From Crocosphaera sp038442745 (GTDB lineage Bacteria > Cyanobacteriota > Cyanobacteriia > Cyanobacteriales > Microcystaceae): a stretch of DNA of 64,000 nt. The stretch is from the NCBI RefSeq assembly GCF_038442745.1, contig NZ_JARVCN010000428.1:5428-69427 (forward strand), given 5' to 3'. The position numbers and the translations under genes were made by a program. Shown one piece after another: positions 19,301 to 27,814 of this stretch (positions within the stretch are counted from its first letter, which is position 1; the number at the start of each line of letters is the position of its first letter). Under the pieces are notes generated by a model. The model did no database searches. It had not been told where the DNA came from and saw only the letters and a list, made by a program, of their open reading frames with translations.

Positions 19301-19751
19301 CGAGATTGTATAGTTTTTGCTGATTTTTTAAAATAGATCGTAATTCGCTGCGAATTTCGGGGGATAAAGACTGTCCTTGACTTAAAATTTTAGTGGCTTC
19401 CACCACGGTAGGATGCTCAGATTCTGCTGTAAAACCCAAGCCCATAGTTTCTAGATCGGTATTATAATTGAGTTCTGTAACCGCTAATTGAGATTTTGTT
19501 TGATAAAGTAAATGAGAGCGCAAGCTACCCACCAAAGAAGTTGAGCCTAACCCAATTAATCCCCCTAGTGCTAGAAAAATTAGAGCGGTCATCATTTGAG
19601 TTTTGCGACTGATGGGCAAGTTAAAGAACTGCTCAACCAAAGGCAATACAGGGGCATGGGAATGATTTGGGGTAGTTGTAGTGTTAGAAGATAAAGGTGG
19701 GGATACCCTAGAAGGAGAATGATTATAAACTGGCTTAACAGGAGTTTGCAT
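16371..19751 (-). CDS. pixJ2: Methyl-accepting phototaxis receptor PixJ2-like with GAF domains, candidate second photoreceptor
   Basis: 1126 residues. Membrane segment about 52-75; periplasmic Cache-like region 80-355; second membrane segment about 360-385; HAMP; GAF1 about 455-605; GAF2 about 635-780; a second HAMP-like linker about 805-855; C-terminal signalling domain with hairpin tip RFAAQTHLLALKASIEAARA. GAF2 contains Asp688-Pro-Cys690-Phe691 (DXCF motif of blue/green cyanobacteriochromes) and Cys718 at the canonical bilin-attachment position, followed by Tyr719 instead of the usual His. GAF1 has neither Cys. Position between the DUF3365 gene and pixL gives the pixJ2 assignment. Bilin binding is an inference from the residues. 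Confidence 0.88.
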   Translation of the reverse strand: MQTPVKPVYNHSPSRVSPPLSSNTTTTPNHSHAPVLPLVEQFFNLPISRKTQMMTALIFLALGGLIGLGSTSLVGSLRSHLLYQTKSQLAVTELNYNTDLETMGLGFTAESEHPTVVEATKILSQGQSLSPEIRSELRSILKNQQKLYNLEYATLVDKDSRIIANANSRRDGEVFNPQGLVTQATKEQKQIRTSELISWEELTKENAPLPPGLDSQPALMRYTITPVKLPGTQNVIGSLISGDIVNGNLDIVKKTVETFQGVGYSAVYLYHPENKEFSLATAFEKTELRDANFNTPLPDPSILQRAVAAEGRSVAQRGYITNHNYTLAARAIPNYQGDEIAVLVYGDPELGLNKILKDSLMLQLSLSVIVLGVVVVLANTIASAIIKPIKRLQKVTQQFANGNYHARVDVLSQDEVGELGTYFNEMATNIAAHEQGLRQKTQMFRFLAELSSPQTLDSIMLDRWFHQGLEGASSLIQLDRLFIYHFDQDNRGQVKYEVVRGDYASLSKQDHHGEMVSSNLLQQLRETPSTQEWTLEQLDIIAKDSQYRDSLEDFQVKEQLIIPIFNQKTLYGFLFAHRCNHEQPWQETEINFLKQFVTQLQATINRVTLAQRKQLESGLARDLKEVTLRISTEVNPQSLFDLAVEHSRDALNTDRVVVYSFDGSWKGTIVAESVDPLYPKALGKNIPDPCFAKSFVDKYRQGRVQALSNIHEVALDPCYLQQLESLEIQANLVVPIVVTGELLGLLIAHHCESPRRWEQVEIDFLTQVALQIGVALERTRLLDEQTLVCRQQRIAKEQLQKRALALLMEVEPIGKGDLTVRAQVTEDEIGTVADSYNATVENLRSLVTQVKTVAQEFTNTTENSEHLIETLASKALKQVEEIAVAGDRLTAMSSSIGLVTHNAQQTLTAFQEASQSVVAGEKAINETVDGMISIQDTVTETVTKMQHLGESSQRISKVVSLIGRFAAQTHLLALKASIEAARAGEEGRGFAVIADEVRGLATSSAEATAEIETLVNSIQRETKEVTQTMKAGTARVLRGTQLVEETRSSLQQITVASQHINDLVGGISEAAKEQSLTSESMNEIMGDVVDIAQNTSVSANHLADSFKDILILVQQLQANVEQFKVD

Positions 19752-19955
19752 AATAATGGATCGAGAAAAATTAACAATTAAGAATTAAGAATTGAGATAC
19801 CTACCCACTTAGGTGGTTTCGGTGATATTGAGTTCAGAGTTATGATTTTTTTAGGTAGATAATGAGGGTTCAAGACTTCTGCTTTCGGTCAGTTGTCTAC
19901 AAGTTCCCTGATATCGAACCGAAGTTGACTTATATTCGTCGTCCGCTAAAAATGT

Positions 19956-20585
19956 TTAATTTTCTATAGGTAAATTTACTAAAATACCTCCCATGACATC
20001 TCCCACCTTAAACACTTTTTGGGGATAACGTTGTTTATGGACTGGATGTTGATTATGACAGTCGATACAAGCGGCAGAAACGGCTTTATCAGGATAAAGA
20101 GCTGAAAAGTATTTTTTACCATCTTTGACTTGATAATCTTTATAAGGTAAACCAGTTTCCAGGATATTCTGCATAGCCCTTTCCTCAAATTCAGTGTTAG
20201 GACTATTATTCTGATTGAGACTCCAAGGAGAAATAGCTCCGTAACTAAAAGCACTATTTTCTGAGGCCAACTCCGAACTCATGCGAAACATTTGTGCTGG
20301 TAGGGGCAACGATTTCTCCTGTTGCCAATGTTCAGAAGCCATAACCACATTTTCATCTTTGAGCCGCTGCACAACATGTTTACCGTAAATAGTGCGTTCG
20401 GACCAGATAATCCGATAAATGTAGTCAGCCACTAAATCAGCAGGTACTTTTGCTCCCAATTGCTTACCATCCAGGGTGCCACAAGAGACAACCACAAACC
20501 AACTGGCTACCCCTATGATCATCAAAGTAATTAGGCGTACAGGGAGTTTTATTCGTCGGAAATATCGGATTAGTCGATGTATCAT
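19956..20585 (-). CDS. DUF3365 (Tll0287-like) c-type heme lipoprotein inserted in the pix operon
   Basis: 209 residues. The N-terminal membrane segment (about 17-35) ends in FVVVSCGT, a plausible lipobox with Cys35. The rest should face the periplasm or lumen. A single heme c site CIDCH occupies residues 173-177 (SAACIDCHNQHPVHKQRYP), and the region before it resembles the DUF3365/Tll0287 fold (VADYIYRIIWSERTIYGKHV, EFEERAMQNILETG). Proteins of this family are thought to be redox or gas sensors. It lies between the two receptor genes (133 and 204 bases), same strand, so is probably co-transcribed. The Synechocystis pix cluster as I know it has no such gene. Confidence 0.85.
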   Translation of the reverse strand: MIHRLIRYFRRIKLPVRLITLMIIGVASWFVVVSCGTLDGKQLGAKVPADLVADYIYRIIWSERTIYGKHVVQRLKDENVVMASEHWQQEKSLPLPAQMFRMSSELASENSAFSYGAISPWSLNQNNSPNTEFEERAMQNILETGLPYKDYQVKDGKKYFSALYPDKAVSAACIDCHNQHPVHKQRYPQKVFKVGDVMGGILVNLPIEN

Positions 20586-20718
20586 GGTTTTTTAGCAATA
20601 TGGAAGTGGGTTTGAGAACTTATGGGGCAATGGGAAGGACAGAGCGCATGGAAAGAATGGAAAAGTAGTAGTTTTTTTTGTGTCCTCCCTCTTCTCTATC
20701 CTTCATGGAACAGTATTG

Positions 20719-23700
20719 CTACTTAACTTTGAACTGTCGCACGCTCTCCTCTAAGGATTGAGCAACAGCTAAGAGTTCTCGGAAAGAGTCAGATACTTGA
20801 GCTGCTTCGGTAGAGTTTCTATCGGAGATGGCTGCCACTTGAGTCATAGTTTGTGTTACGGTTTCACTGGTTTGGGACTGTTCAATGGCAGAACGGGTAA
20901 TAGCTTCGACCAACTCGCTAATTTGAATACTAGCTGCGGTGATCTGATTAAGACTCTTACGGGTTTCATCCACTAGTTTTGTTCCTGTTACCACCTGTTC
21001 TGTCCCTGCTTCCATAGCGGCTACTACTTCGTTGGTTTCGGCCTGAATGCTAGCCACTAAAGCTTCAATGTCTGCTGTGGCAGCTGCGGACTGACGGGCA
21101 AGGGATCGCACTTCGTCGGCAACCACCGCGAAGCCTCGTCCTTCTTCTCCTGCGTGGGCAGCTTCGATGGAAGCATTCAAGGCTAGTAAGTTAGTTTGGT
21201 CGGCAAAATCACTAATTAAGTTGACCACTTTAGAAATCTTCTGGGACGACTCCCCTAACCGTTTCACTTTCTTAGCGGTTTCGGCTACGGTTTGACGAAT
21301 GGCCATAATTCCGTCCACTGTACGGTTCATGGCTTCTTCCCCCTGCTCTACGGTTTCAGTGGCTTGTTGCACGGTGGCTTCTGCTAACTCTGCATTAGCA
21401 GCAACAGCACTAATAGACTCGTTCATAGCTTGCAGTTTATCCAAGGCAGCAGAAATATCCTGTGCCTGTCCCAAAGCTTCTTGGGAGAAAGATCTAATAG
21501 CCGAGTCGTTGTGATGGGTTGTCTCTGAAAGTTGACCGGTGGCGTTTTGTACCTGGTTAACAATTTTTCTCAAGTTTTCTATGGTGGCGTTATAGGAGTC
21601 GGCAATGGTGCCAATTTCGTCTTCTGTCACCCTAGCTCGAATGGTAAGATCCCCTTGAGAAACGGGATCAACCTCCATCAGTAATTCCAATGCCCGTCGT
21701 TGTAGTTGTTCTTTGGCAATTCTTTGTTCTTCTTCCGATTGTTTCTGTTCTAAAAGTAGATCAGCCCTCTCTAGGGCAAAACCAATTTGGGCCGCTACTT
21801 GGGAGAAAAAGCTAATTTCTGAAGGATTCCAGTTTCTTGGCCCTGAACATTCGTGGGCAATATATAAGCCCAATAATTTCCCTTTATGTATGATGGGGGC
21901 AACCAAATTCGCACGGACTTCAAAGGTTTTGAGTTCGTTGAGGTGACATTCGGTTAATCCTGCGTTGTAAATATCTGAAGTCGCTTGGACACGACCATTT
22001 ACGTATCTATCGACGAATTTTACAGCAAAACAAGGGTCCATAATTTCGGCGTTTAAGGCTCGGGGATATCCTTCGGCCACGTCCTCGGCGATGATAGTTC
22101 CTATCCATTTTTCATCGAAAGTATAAATTAGAACCCGATCAGTTTTCAGCGTCTGACGCATCTGCTCAACAGCAACTTGCATAATCTCTTGTGTATCGAG
22201 AGCACTAGCAATGTTCACGGTAACATCTCGTAACTGTTGACCGAGTCTGGCATCTCTGCGTTGCTGTTGCTGCAGGCCAATACGATCGAGGGTAATGGTT
22301 AACTGTTCGGCCACCCGCTCCATAAAGCTGATTTCTTGATCTTTCCAGGCATGAGGTTGTTGACAGTGATGGGCGATCAATAAGCCAAATACATCCCCTT
22401 GCTTGAGGATGGGAACCACTAAATTAGCCTCAATCTGGAAATCTTTCATCAGTTGATAGTGTTCAGGGTGGAACCCTGCTTGGTGGACATTGTTGGTAGG
22501 CACAACTCGCCCTTGACGGTATTGTTGAATGAGAGCAGCAGGAATACAGCGATCGCTAATTTGCAATTCTTTGGCACTGGGATAGGCTGGATCTAAGGAT
22601 TCGTATGAAACAAAGGCACTACCGTCTAGATTAAATTCATAAATCACTACTCGATCGACTTTCAAAATATCTCGCAACCCTTCTAAAGTTCGCTCCAAAG
22701 TCTTTTGTAGGGCTTGACCGTCAGAAATGATACTACCTGCAATTTCTGCTAGCAGGTTGGCTTGTTGGGTGAAGAGGGTTTGTTTTTCCACTAACCCATA
22801 AATCCGTTGACTCATGGTGTTGACGTTTGTGGCTAAAATAGCCAATTCATCTTGTCCTGAGACTTCTATTTCCACACTTAAATCCCCCTCTCCAATTCTT
22901 TTCACTGCTCCAGTAACACGGCGTAGGGGACGGGTAATTTGTTCAGATAGTAAAATAGCCATAGCCCCTGTCAATCCCGCAGTGATTAAGGTTCCTAAAA
23001 AGATGGCGGATAAAAGTTTTCTTTGGGGAGCAAAAACTTCGGCTTTATCGAGAGCAATCACCGTATTCCATCCTAGGTTTCCTAGTCCATCGATTTTAGG
23101 AAGAGGGGCTAAAGCTAACACTTTTTCGTTGTCTATGGTAACTCCTGGTTTTTGCTGATCTGAAAGAGCATTATAGGCGGAGAACAAAGATGTGGCCTGA
23201 ACAACTTCTTGCTGGGATTGCTCATCTCTCTGATCTATTTCTCCTATACTGTTCATGGAAGTCATTTGCACTCCTTCAGGAGCAAGAAACACCTCTTGAT
23301 TTCGGTTAACTAAGTAAATATTTTCTTCGTTTTGATATTCTTGTTGTTGATTCTTTTGGTGAATCATTTTCTGTAGATTTTTTACTGGCATCCTCGAGCG
23401 AATAACCCCAACCATCTCACCTGTCTGACTATCCTTTACAGGGGCGGCAAAATAGACATTAAACGTTCCATCTGTAGCGGAAATAAGGGGTTGACTGATG
23501 GTAGCCGCTTTAGTTTTGAGAACCTCTTGAAAATAACTACGGTTCTGATAATTTTTGAGGGGATTCCCTTGGGATTGGCCAATAACATTTCCTTCCAAAT
23601 CAAAGACGGCAATACTGTCGTACAACCCATAAATACTAATGTAACGGTCCAAAATTTTTTGTTTTTCTGCAGCAGAAACAGTATCTCTTAATTGCGCTTC

Positions 23701-24144
23701 GGTAAATACCTCCAAAGTTCCCAAGGCCTGGATATCCAAATAATGATCGCTCATAAAACGAGAAACCTGACCACTTAACCCTTCAACATGGGCGATTTCC
23801 GCATTTTTAATTTGACGGTAAAGAAGTTCACTAGAAATCTTATAGCCCAGAGAACCCACAACAATAACTGGGGTGATACCGATAACCGTGGCAGCCATAA
23901 TACTTTTGGAGCGTAGGGTTAAATTTTGCCACCATTTCATCATCGGACTAGAATGCTGAGGAGAAGAAATTGAGAGGTTTGTCGGTGGTTCATCCGATAA
24001 GTCAAGTTCTTTTTCAATGGCTAAGATAGACTCGGTATCAGTGCTATCCAAGGATTCATTCTGATCTACTGAAACTGCTTGGTCAACAGAACCATTGTTT
24101 TCGTTATTATCTTGAGGATTGAGGTTAGGAGGAATCTGAGTCAT
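20719..24144 (-). CDS. pixJ1: Cyanobacteriochrome phototaxis receptor PixJ1
   Basis: About 1141 residues from the ATG at 24144; the frame continues to a TTG at 24171, which is less likely. Acidic N-terminal tail, membrane segment about 82-101, periplasmic dCache region, second membrane segment about 380-400, HAMP, GAF1, GAF2, a second HAMP-like linker and the methyl-accepting domain (FADQTNLLALNASIEAAHAG). GAF2 has Asp703-Pro-Cys705-Phe706 and Cys733-His734 in NAGLTECHLNELKTF, both cysteines of the DXCF blue/green cyanobacteriochromes and closely like Synechocystis PixJ1. GAF1 keeps the first (RCI) but lacks the second Cys. It should sense light at the membrane and control PixL through PixI. 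Confidence 0.93.
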   Translation of the reverse strand: MTQIPPNLNPQDNNENNGSVDQAVSVDQNESLDSTDTESILAIEKELDLSDEPPTNLSISSPQHSSPMMKWWQNLTLRSKSIMAATVIGITPVIVVGSLGYKISSELLYRQIKNAEIAHVEGLSGQVSRFMSDHYLDIQALGTLEVFTEAQLRDTVSAAEKQKILDRYISIYGLYDSIAVFDLEGNVIGQSQGNPLKNYQNRSYFQEVLKTKAATISQPLISATDGTFNVYFAAPVKDSQTGEMVGVIRSRMPVKNLQKMIHQKNQQQEYQNEENIYLVNRNQEVFLAPEGVQMTSMNSIGEIDQRDEQSQQEVVQATSLFSAYNALSDQQKPGVTIDNEKVLALAPLPKIDGLGNLGWNTVIALDKAEVFAPQRKLLSAIFLGTLITAGLTGAMAILLSEQITRPLRRVTGAVKRIGEGDLSVEIEVSGQDELAILATNVNTMSQRIYGLVEKQTLFTQQANLLAEIAGSIISDGQALQKTLERTLEGLRDILKVDRVVIYEFNLDGSAFVSYESLDPAYPSAKELQISDRCIPAALIQQYRQGRVVPTNNVHQAGFHPEHYQLMKDFQIEANLVVPILKQGDVFGLLIAHHCQQPHAWKDQEISFMERVAEQLTITLDRIGLQQQQRRDARLGQQLRDVTVNIASALDTQEIMQVAVEQMRQTLKTDRVLIYTFDEKWIGTIIAEDVAEGYPRALNAEIMDPCFAVKFVDRYVNGRVQATSDIYNAGLTECHLNELKTFEVRANLVAPIIHKGKLLGLYIAHECSGPRNWNPSEISFFSQVAAQIGFALERADLLLEQKQSEEEQRIAKEQLQRRALELLMEVDPVSQGDLTIRARVTEDEIGTIADSYNATIENLRKIVNQVQNATGQLSETTHHNDSAIRSFSQEALGQAQDISAALDKLQAMNESISAVAANAELAEATVQQATETVEQGEEAMNRTVDGIMAIRQTVAETAKKVKRLGESSQKISKVVNLISDFADQTNLLALNASIEAAHAGEEGRGFAVVADEVRSLARQSAAATADIEALVASIQAETNEVVAAMEAGTEQVVTGTKLVDETRKSLNQITAASIQISELVEAITRSAIEQSQTSETVTQTMTQVAAISDRNSTEAAQVSDSFRELLAVAQSLEESVRQFKVK

Positions 24145-24306
24145 GGTATTAACCAAAGTAATAAATATCAATAAGCGGGTGCTGTGCTGTTACATAGGAG
24201 GCAAAAAGAAGAAATTTTAAATCTGTAAAATTTAGAAAATAAGTGCTACAACAAAGGGAATCAAAGCTTATTACCCTGATTTTTTATTAAGTAATCTTTT
24301 AAGTTT

Positions 24307-24876
24307 TTACTTCAGTCCTGAAGAAGGTTGGGGCATAGCCGCCAGAATAGCCTCTGGGTCCAAAACCGCCCACATTTCAGACTGAGGGGGTAACCAATAA
24401 CCGCGGAGAAAACGGGCTAAATTGGAACTAATAGTTGAGCCAAGGGGAGATCGAATCTCATCGGAAGGACACCATTCGATATCGTCAACTGCACTAACCA
24501 CTGCTCCTAGATGTTGACCCTGAGCTTGAGGATTTTTTTGGGAGACTGTTCCCGAATGAAGGACAATAGTACGATAAATGGCTTTTACTTGATCCTGCTC
24601 ATACCAAGGTGTTAACCCAAGTAATTGTCCCAAATCCATGATCCAGAGAATCTCTCCTCGCCAGTTATAGACTCCCATTACCCAAGAGGGCATATCAGGA
24701 ATGGGAACGATCTGACCGAGAGGAATGGTAATCACTTCGGTGAGTTGAGTAACAGGCAAAAGTAGGGTAGTGTCCGGAACTAGGCGAAACTGCAAAAATT
24801 GTTCTAATCCATCGGGGTTTTGAGTGTTTAGGGAGGTTGTTGCAAAGTTGGTCTGAGAAAACTGAGGTTGAACCAC
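24307..24876 (-). CDS. pixI: CheW-like adaptor PixI
   Basis: 189 residues. CheW fold: FRLVPDTTLLLPVTQLTEVI, then DMPSWVMGVYNWRGEILWIMDLGQLLG with the conserved GVYNWRGEI turn, and LGAVVSAVDDIEWCPSDEIR. The start is GTG at 24876, supported by AGGAG nine bases upstream on the coding strand. It follows pixH by 21 bases and precedes pixJ1, the same order as in Synechocystis. Role: bridges the light receptor and the PixL kinase in the cytoplasm. Confidence 0.92.
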   Translation of the reverse strand: MVQPQFSQTNFATTSLNTQNPDGLEQFLQFRLVPDTTLLLPVTQLTEVITIPLGQIVPIPDMPSWVMGVYNWRGEILWIMDLGQLLGLTPWYEQDQVKAIYRTIVLHSGTVSQKNPQAQGQHLGAVVSAVDDIEWCPSDEIRSPLGSTISSNLARFLRGYWLPPQSEMWAVLDPEAILAAMPQPSSGLK

Positions 24877-24897
24877 AATAACGGACTCCTGATAAAT

Positions 24898-25260
24898 TTA
24901 AGGAATTAGTTTTTGAATGGTGTTCAAAAAAGTATCTTGATCGATGGGCTTAGGTATATAAGCATCGGCTCCTTGTCGTTTACCCCAAAATTTGTCCATA
25001 TCGGTGTCTTTTGTCGAACAAATAATAATCGGAATTCCACAGGTTCGTTCTTCCCCTTTAATAGCCCGACAAATCTCGAACCCACTTAGTCCTGGCAAAA
25101 CCACATCGAGGACAATCAAATCAGGAAGCTCTCCCTGCAGTTTTTCGAGGCCTTCTTCTCCACTGGTGGCGATCGAAGGTGTAATTCCTACTAGTTTTAA
25201 ATATTGGGTAATAATTTCTCTTTCGGTTAAGGAATCTTCAATAACAAGGACAGTTCCCAT
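24898..25260 (-). CDS. pixH: CheY-like response regulator PixH
   Basis: A single receiver domain of 120 residues. Acid pocket in TVLVIEDSLTEREII, phospho-acceptor Asp in LIVLDVVLPGLSGFEICR (about residue 53), the conserved Ser/Thr in IIICSTKDTD, and the Lys in AYIPKPIDQDTF. There is no output domain, as in CheY/PilH. It probably modulates type IV pilus activity or acts as a phosphate sink for PixL. Located between pixG and pixI. Confidence 0.94.
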   Translation of the reverse strand: MGTVLVIEDSLTEREIITQYLKLVGITPSIATSGEEGLEKLQGELPDLIVLDVVLPGLSGFEICRAIKGEERTCGIPIIICSTKDTDMDKFWGKRQGADAYIPKPIDQDTFLNTIQKLIP

Positions 25261-25401
25261 AATTATTTTTACCTCGGTTAATGATTAATTGATGTTGTTC
25301 GATTGGGATTCTCTAGTGTTAGGATTCCCTGAAAATCGAGGAAAGTAACATCTTTCACCCATAAGCGTGCGAGAATTGACAAGAGTGAAAAAGTATGTTT
25401 T

Positions 25402-26634
25402 CTAAGCAAAGGTTTCTGGTTTCAGGTGTTTGCGAATGGCACCTAAAACTAAGTCAGGATTGACGGGTTTACCCATAAACTCGCTTGCTCCAACCATTCT
25501 GGCCCGAACTCGATCGACAATGCCGTCATTACCGGTAAGAATAATAATGGGGGTATGACGGAACAAGGATAGTTTTCTCAGTTGTCCACAAATTTCGTAC
25601 CCGTTGGCGTTGGGCATAACCAAATCTAGGAAAATAGCGGCCGGTTTACGGGCTAAAAGAATGGCGATCGCTCTGAGGGGATCGTTAATGCCCAAAAATT
25701 GATAGTTTGCTCCTACCAGGATTTTTTCTAGGGTTTGGCACATTAAGGGACTGTCATCAACACAGGCGATTAAGGGACCAGCAGGCACTTCTGGGGCGAT
25801 TAAGGTGGGATTTTGGGGTGGTAGTGATATGGGAGGGGATAGATCTTGGATCGTGATCAATTCTACTAACCCCATCTGTACATAGGGCAACAGGGAACTG
25901 GTTAGGGTGACTACATCTCTCTTCATGCGCACTGAGAGATCCCGTAGGGTTTGATTACCGTCTAGGAGTTGTTTGAGGGTTTGATAGACTTGGGGGGAGG
26001 TACGTTGTTGTAATTCGTCCCCTTGGCGAATAATTGGGGCTGCGTTGGGGGAGCGATCTGCTACTTTTGCCCCTTGCCAAGCGTGCCATTGTTTTTGTGC
26101 TTCGTGAATCAGTTGATCGGCATCGATCAAAACTAATCGGGTGGCTAACAAGTTATCTTGTTTGAGTTCGCAAGTCACCTCCATGCTTTGAGTTATATCA
26201 AATAGCACTTCGATGATGACTGAACGAATCATTCTCGCTGCTTGTTCGCGACTCACTTTCTGTTGTTCAACCCACAAACAGAGCAGTTGATATTCCCAGC
26301 ACAGTCGGAAGTCTTGATTCCCCAGACTGGCTAAATCTAGTTGTAGAGAAGATAATTTAGAGGCAACTTCGGGTAAATAGCGGGCAATGTGTCTTCGCCA
26401 CCTTCTCACGGGATGGGTTCCTCCGGTGGCGTACATAATTCGCCCCAAGTACAAATAAAAAAACCATGTTTCTTGTCTGTTATTGGTTAGAATCAGTTGA
26501 CCGCTAAATCTAGGTTGTTTGAGGCTATCAAAAAACCCTGCTTGTCTTGATGCTGTAAATTCTGGTATGGAAATTGGGGTTTGAAGGGGATAGGCAGCTG
26601 TCATCATTACATCTTGAATAAACTGAGTAATCAC
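25402..26634 (-). CDS. pixG: PatA-type response regulator PixG (PATAN/DUF4388 plus receiver)
   Basis: 410 residues. The first half is the PATAN (DUF4388-like) region: FFDSLKQPRFSGQLILTN and TWFFYLYLGRIMYATGGTHP, continuing with helical segments. The C-terminal 115 residues are a receiver (IACVDDSPLMCQTLEKIL, IFLDLVMPNANGYEICGQLR, ILTGNDG, MGKPVNPD). PatA-like regulators in cyanobacteria act on type IV pilus motor assembly. The frame starts at a GTG at 26634; two ATGs at 26607 and 26604 are reasonable alternatives. It is the first gene of the leftward pix operon, so its promoter should lie in 26635-26965. Confidence 0.92.
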   Translation of the reverse strand: MITQFIQDVMMTAAYPLQTPISIPEFTASRQAGFFDSLKQPRFSGQLILTNNRQETWFFYLYLGRIMYATGGTHPVRRWRRHIARYLPEVASKLSSLQLDLASLGNQDFRLCWEYQLLCLWVEQQKVSREQAARMIRSVIIEVLFDITQSMEVTCELKQDNLLATRLVLIDADQLIHEAQKQWHAWQGAKVADRSPNAAPIIRQGDELQQRTSPQVYQTLKQLLDGNQTLRDLSVRMKRDVVTLTSSLLPYVQMGLVELITIQDLSPPISLPPQNPTLIAPEVPAGPLIACVDDSPLMCQTLEKILVGANYQFLGINDPLRAIAILLARKPAAIFLDLVMPNANGYEICGQLRKLSLFRHTPIIILTGNDGIVDRVRARMVGASEFMGKPVNPDLVLGAIRKHLKPETFA

Positions 26635-26965
26635 AGTGTTACGGTTATAGGATTCCCTGAATTTTCAAAAAAATAACATTAAGGAACAGCTAGTATTTTG
26701 ATTGTGGAGAATTTTTTTTGTGATCGAGATAACAGGTTTCAAAACCTGGCTTTTGAAATTGCAATTTTTTTGAGGCAAGGCTTAAGTCCTCATCTCAAAA
26801 ATAAGTTTTGATGTGAAATCAGCTTAATTACTTATCATGAAAATTATCAGTGCAAATCCTCACCTCTTGCTTCCTCTGCCGCCTCTGCTCCCCCTACTCA
26901 ATTCAGTAAAAAGTATAGCGTTCAAACAGATTTTATCTAACTTCCAAGTTCGTTAAGATTGACGG
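26635..26965. other. Gap upstream of the pix operon
   Basis: 331 bases without a gene, expected to hold the leftward promoter of pixG. It contains a small inverted repeat CAGGTTT..AAACCTG around 26728-26743 and a pyrimidine-rich run near 26860-26900 (repeated CCTCTGC). No confident promoter boxes were identified. Confidence 0.4.
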
Positions 26966-27640
26966 TTAATTATCTTGATTTTCTGAGAGTTGTTGATAGG
27001 CGACGGCTTTCAATTTTCCGTAAAACTCTGAAGTGTCGTAAAGGGGAATGAATCGGTTAATGGGACAGTTTTTTTTCTCTTTTTCTTTACTGCTTTGGTT
27101 ATATGATTGTTGTTGATCGATTACTAATTTTTCTTTTGGTAATTCTTGGAGATTAGTATTTTTTAATAACGTTTTACTGTTTGTTTTGCTGGTTAATATT
27201 TCTGAAGGAAAAGAAATAGGTACGGGAATTTTCTTTACTAATTCTTGAATTGGAGTTAGGGTAATGATACTCTGGTGGATGGATGGTGAAGGTTGTTCTG
27301 GAGTGGATGGCTTTTCTTGAGGTGGTTCTTCAGTTGTTTTACGACTGATAACGTCCTCGATAAATACATTCCGACTGATAAACCGTTCAAATTCGTAGGT
27401 AAAATGGTAAGTGGGGTGTCCCAATCGTTTCCAAAGGGCAAGAATATGGTCTACAGAAATGGCTTTGTAACGCCCTTGATAAATTGCTTCAACAATGGCT
27501 AAACGAATCCAGTAGGGGGAGTAAGATGCTACCCATTCTTCTATTAACTCAGAAAGGGGAACTTGTTTGACTTCAAATCCGTAGCGAGTCAATAGTAGTT
27601 TTATCTGATTGAGGTTTTTGTCATTGCATTGGTGCATCAC
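26966..27640 (-). CDS. Conserved cyanobacterial hypothetical protein
   Basis: 224 residues, no membrane segment. The N-terminal 115 residues look like a compact helical domain (LLLTRYGFEVKQVPLSELIE, SYSPYWIRLAIVEAIYQGRY, HILALWKRLGHPTYHFTYEF), a pattern I associate with a family restricted to cyanobacteria. The C-terminal half is Pro/Gln/Lys-rich and probably disordered, apart from a short tail (FIPLYDTSEFYGKLKAVAYQ) that may be a second conserved element. No function can be assigned. It reads toward the pix operon start but is separated from it by 331 bases. Confidence 0.7.
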   Translation of the reverse strand: MMHQCNDKNLNQIKLLLTRYGFEVKQVPLSELIEEWVASYSPYWIRLAIVEAIYQGRYKAISVDHILALWKRLGHPTYHFTYEFERFISRNVFIEDVISRKTTEEPPQEKPSTPEQPSPSIHQSIITLTPIQELVKKIPVPISFPSEILTSKTNSKTLLKNTNLQELPKEKLVIDQQQSYNQSSKEKEKKNCPINRFIPLYDTSEFYGKLKAVAYQQLSENQDN

Positions 27641-27814
27641 ATCTTTGACTATTCCTATCGATACTTTTTTAGCACATTTTTATTTTAGCAATGTAGCAAT
27701 TTGTATTTCTTTTGGGGAAGGAAACAGGGATTCGAGCCATTGAAAGGTCCTATGGTTAGGACGGTCTGAACAGAGAAATATCTATTATTTTCATACATTT
27801 AAACACATAATACT

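Noticed and set aside
22814..23158. 114-codon open frame antisense to pixJ1
   Set aside because: It is antisense to the receptor's Cache/HAMP region and has no recognisable domain.
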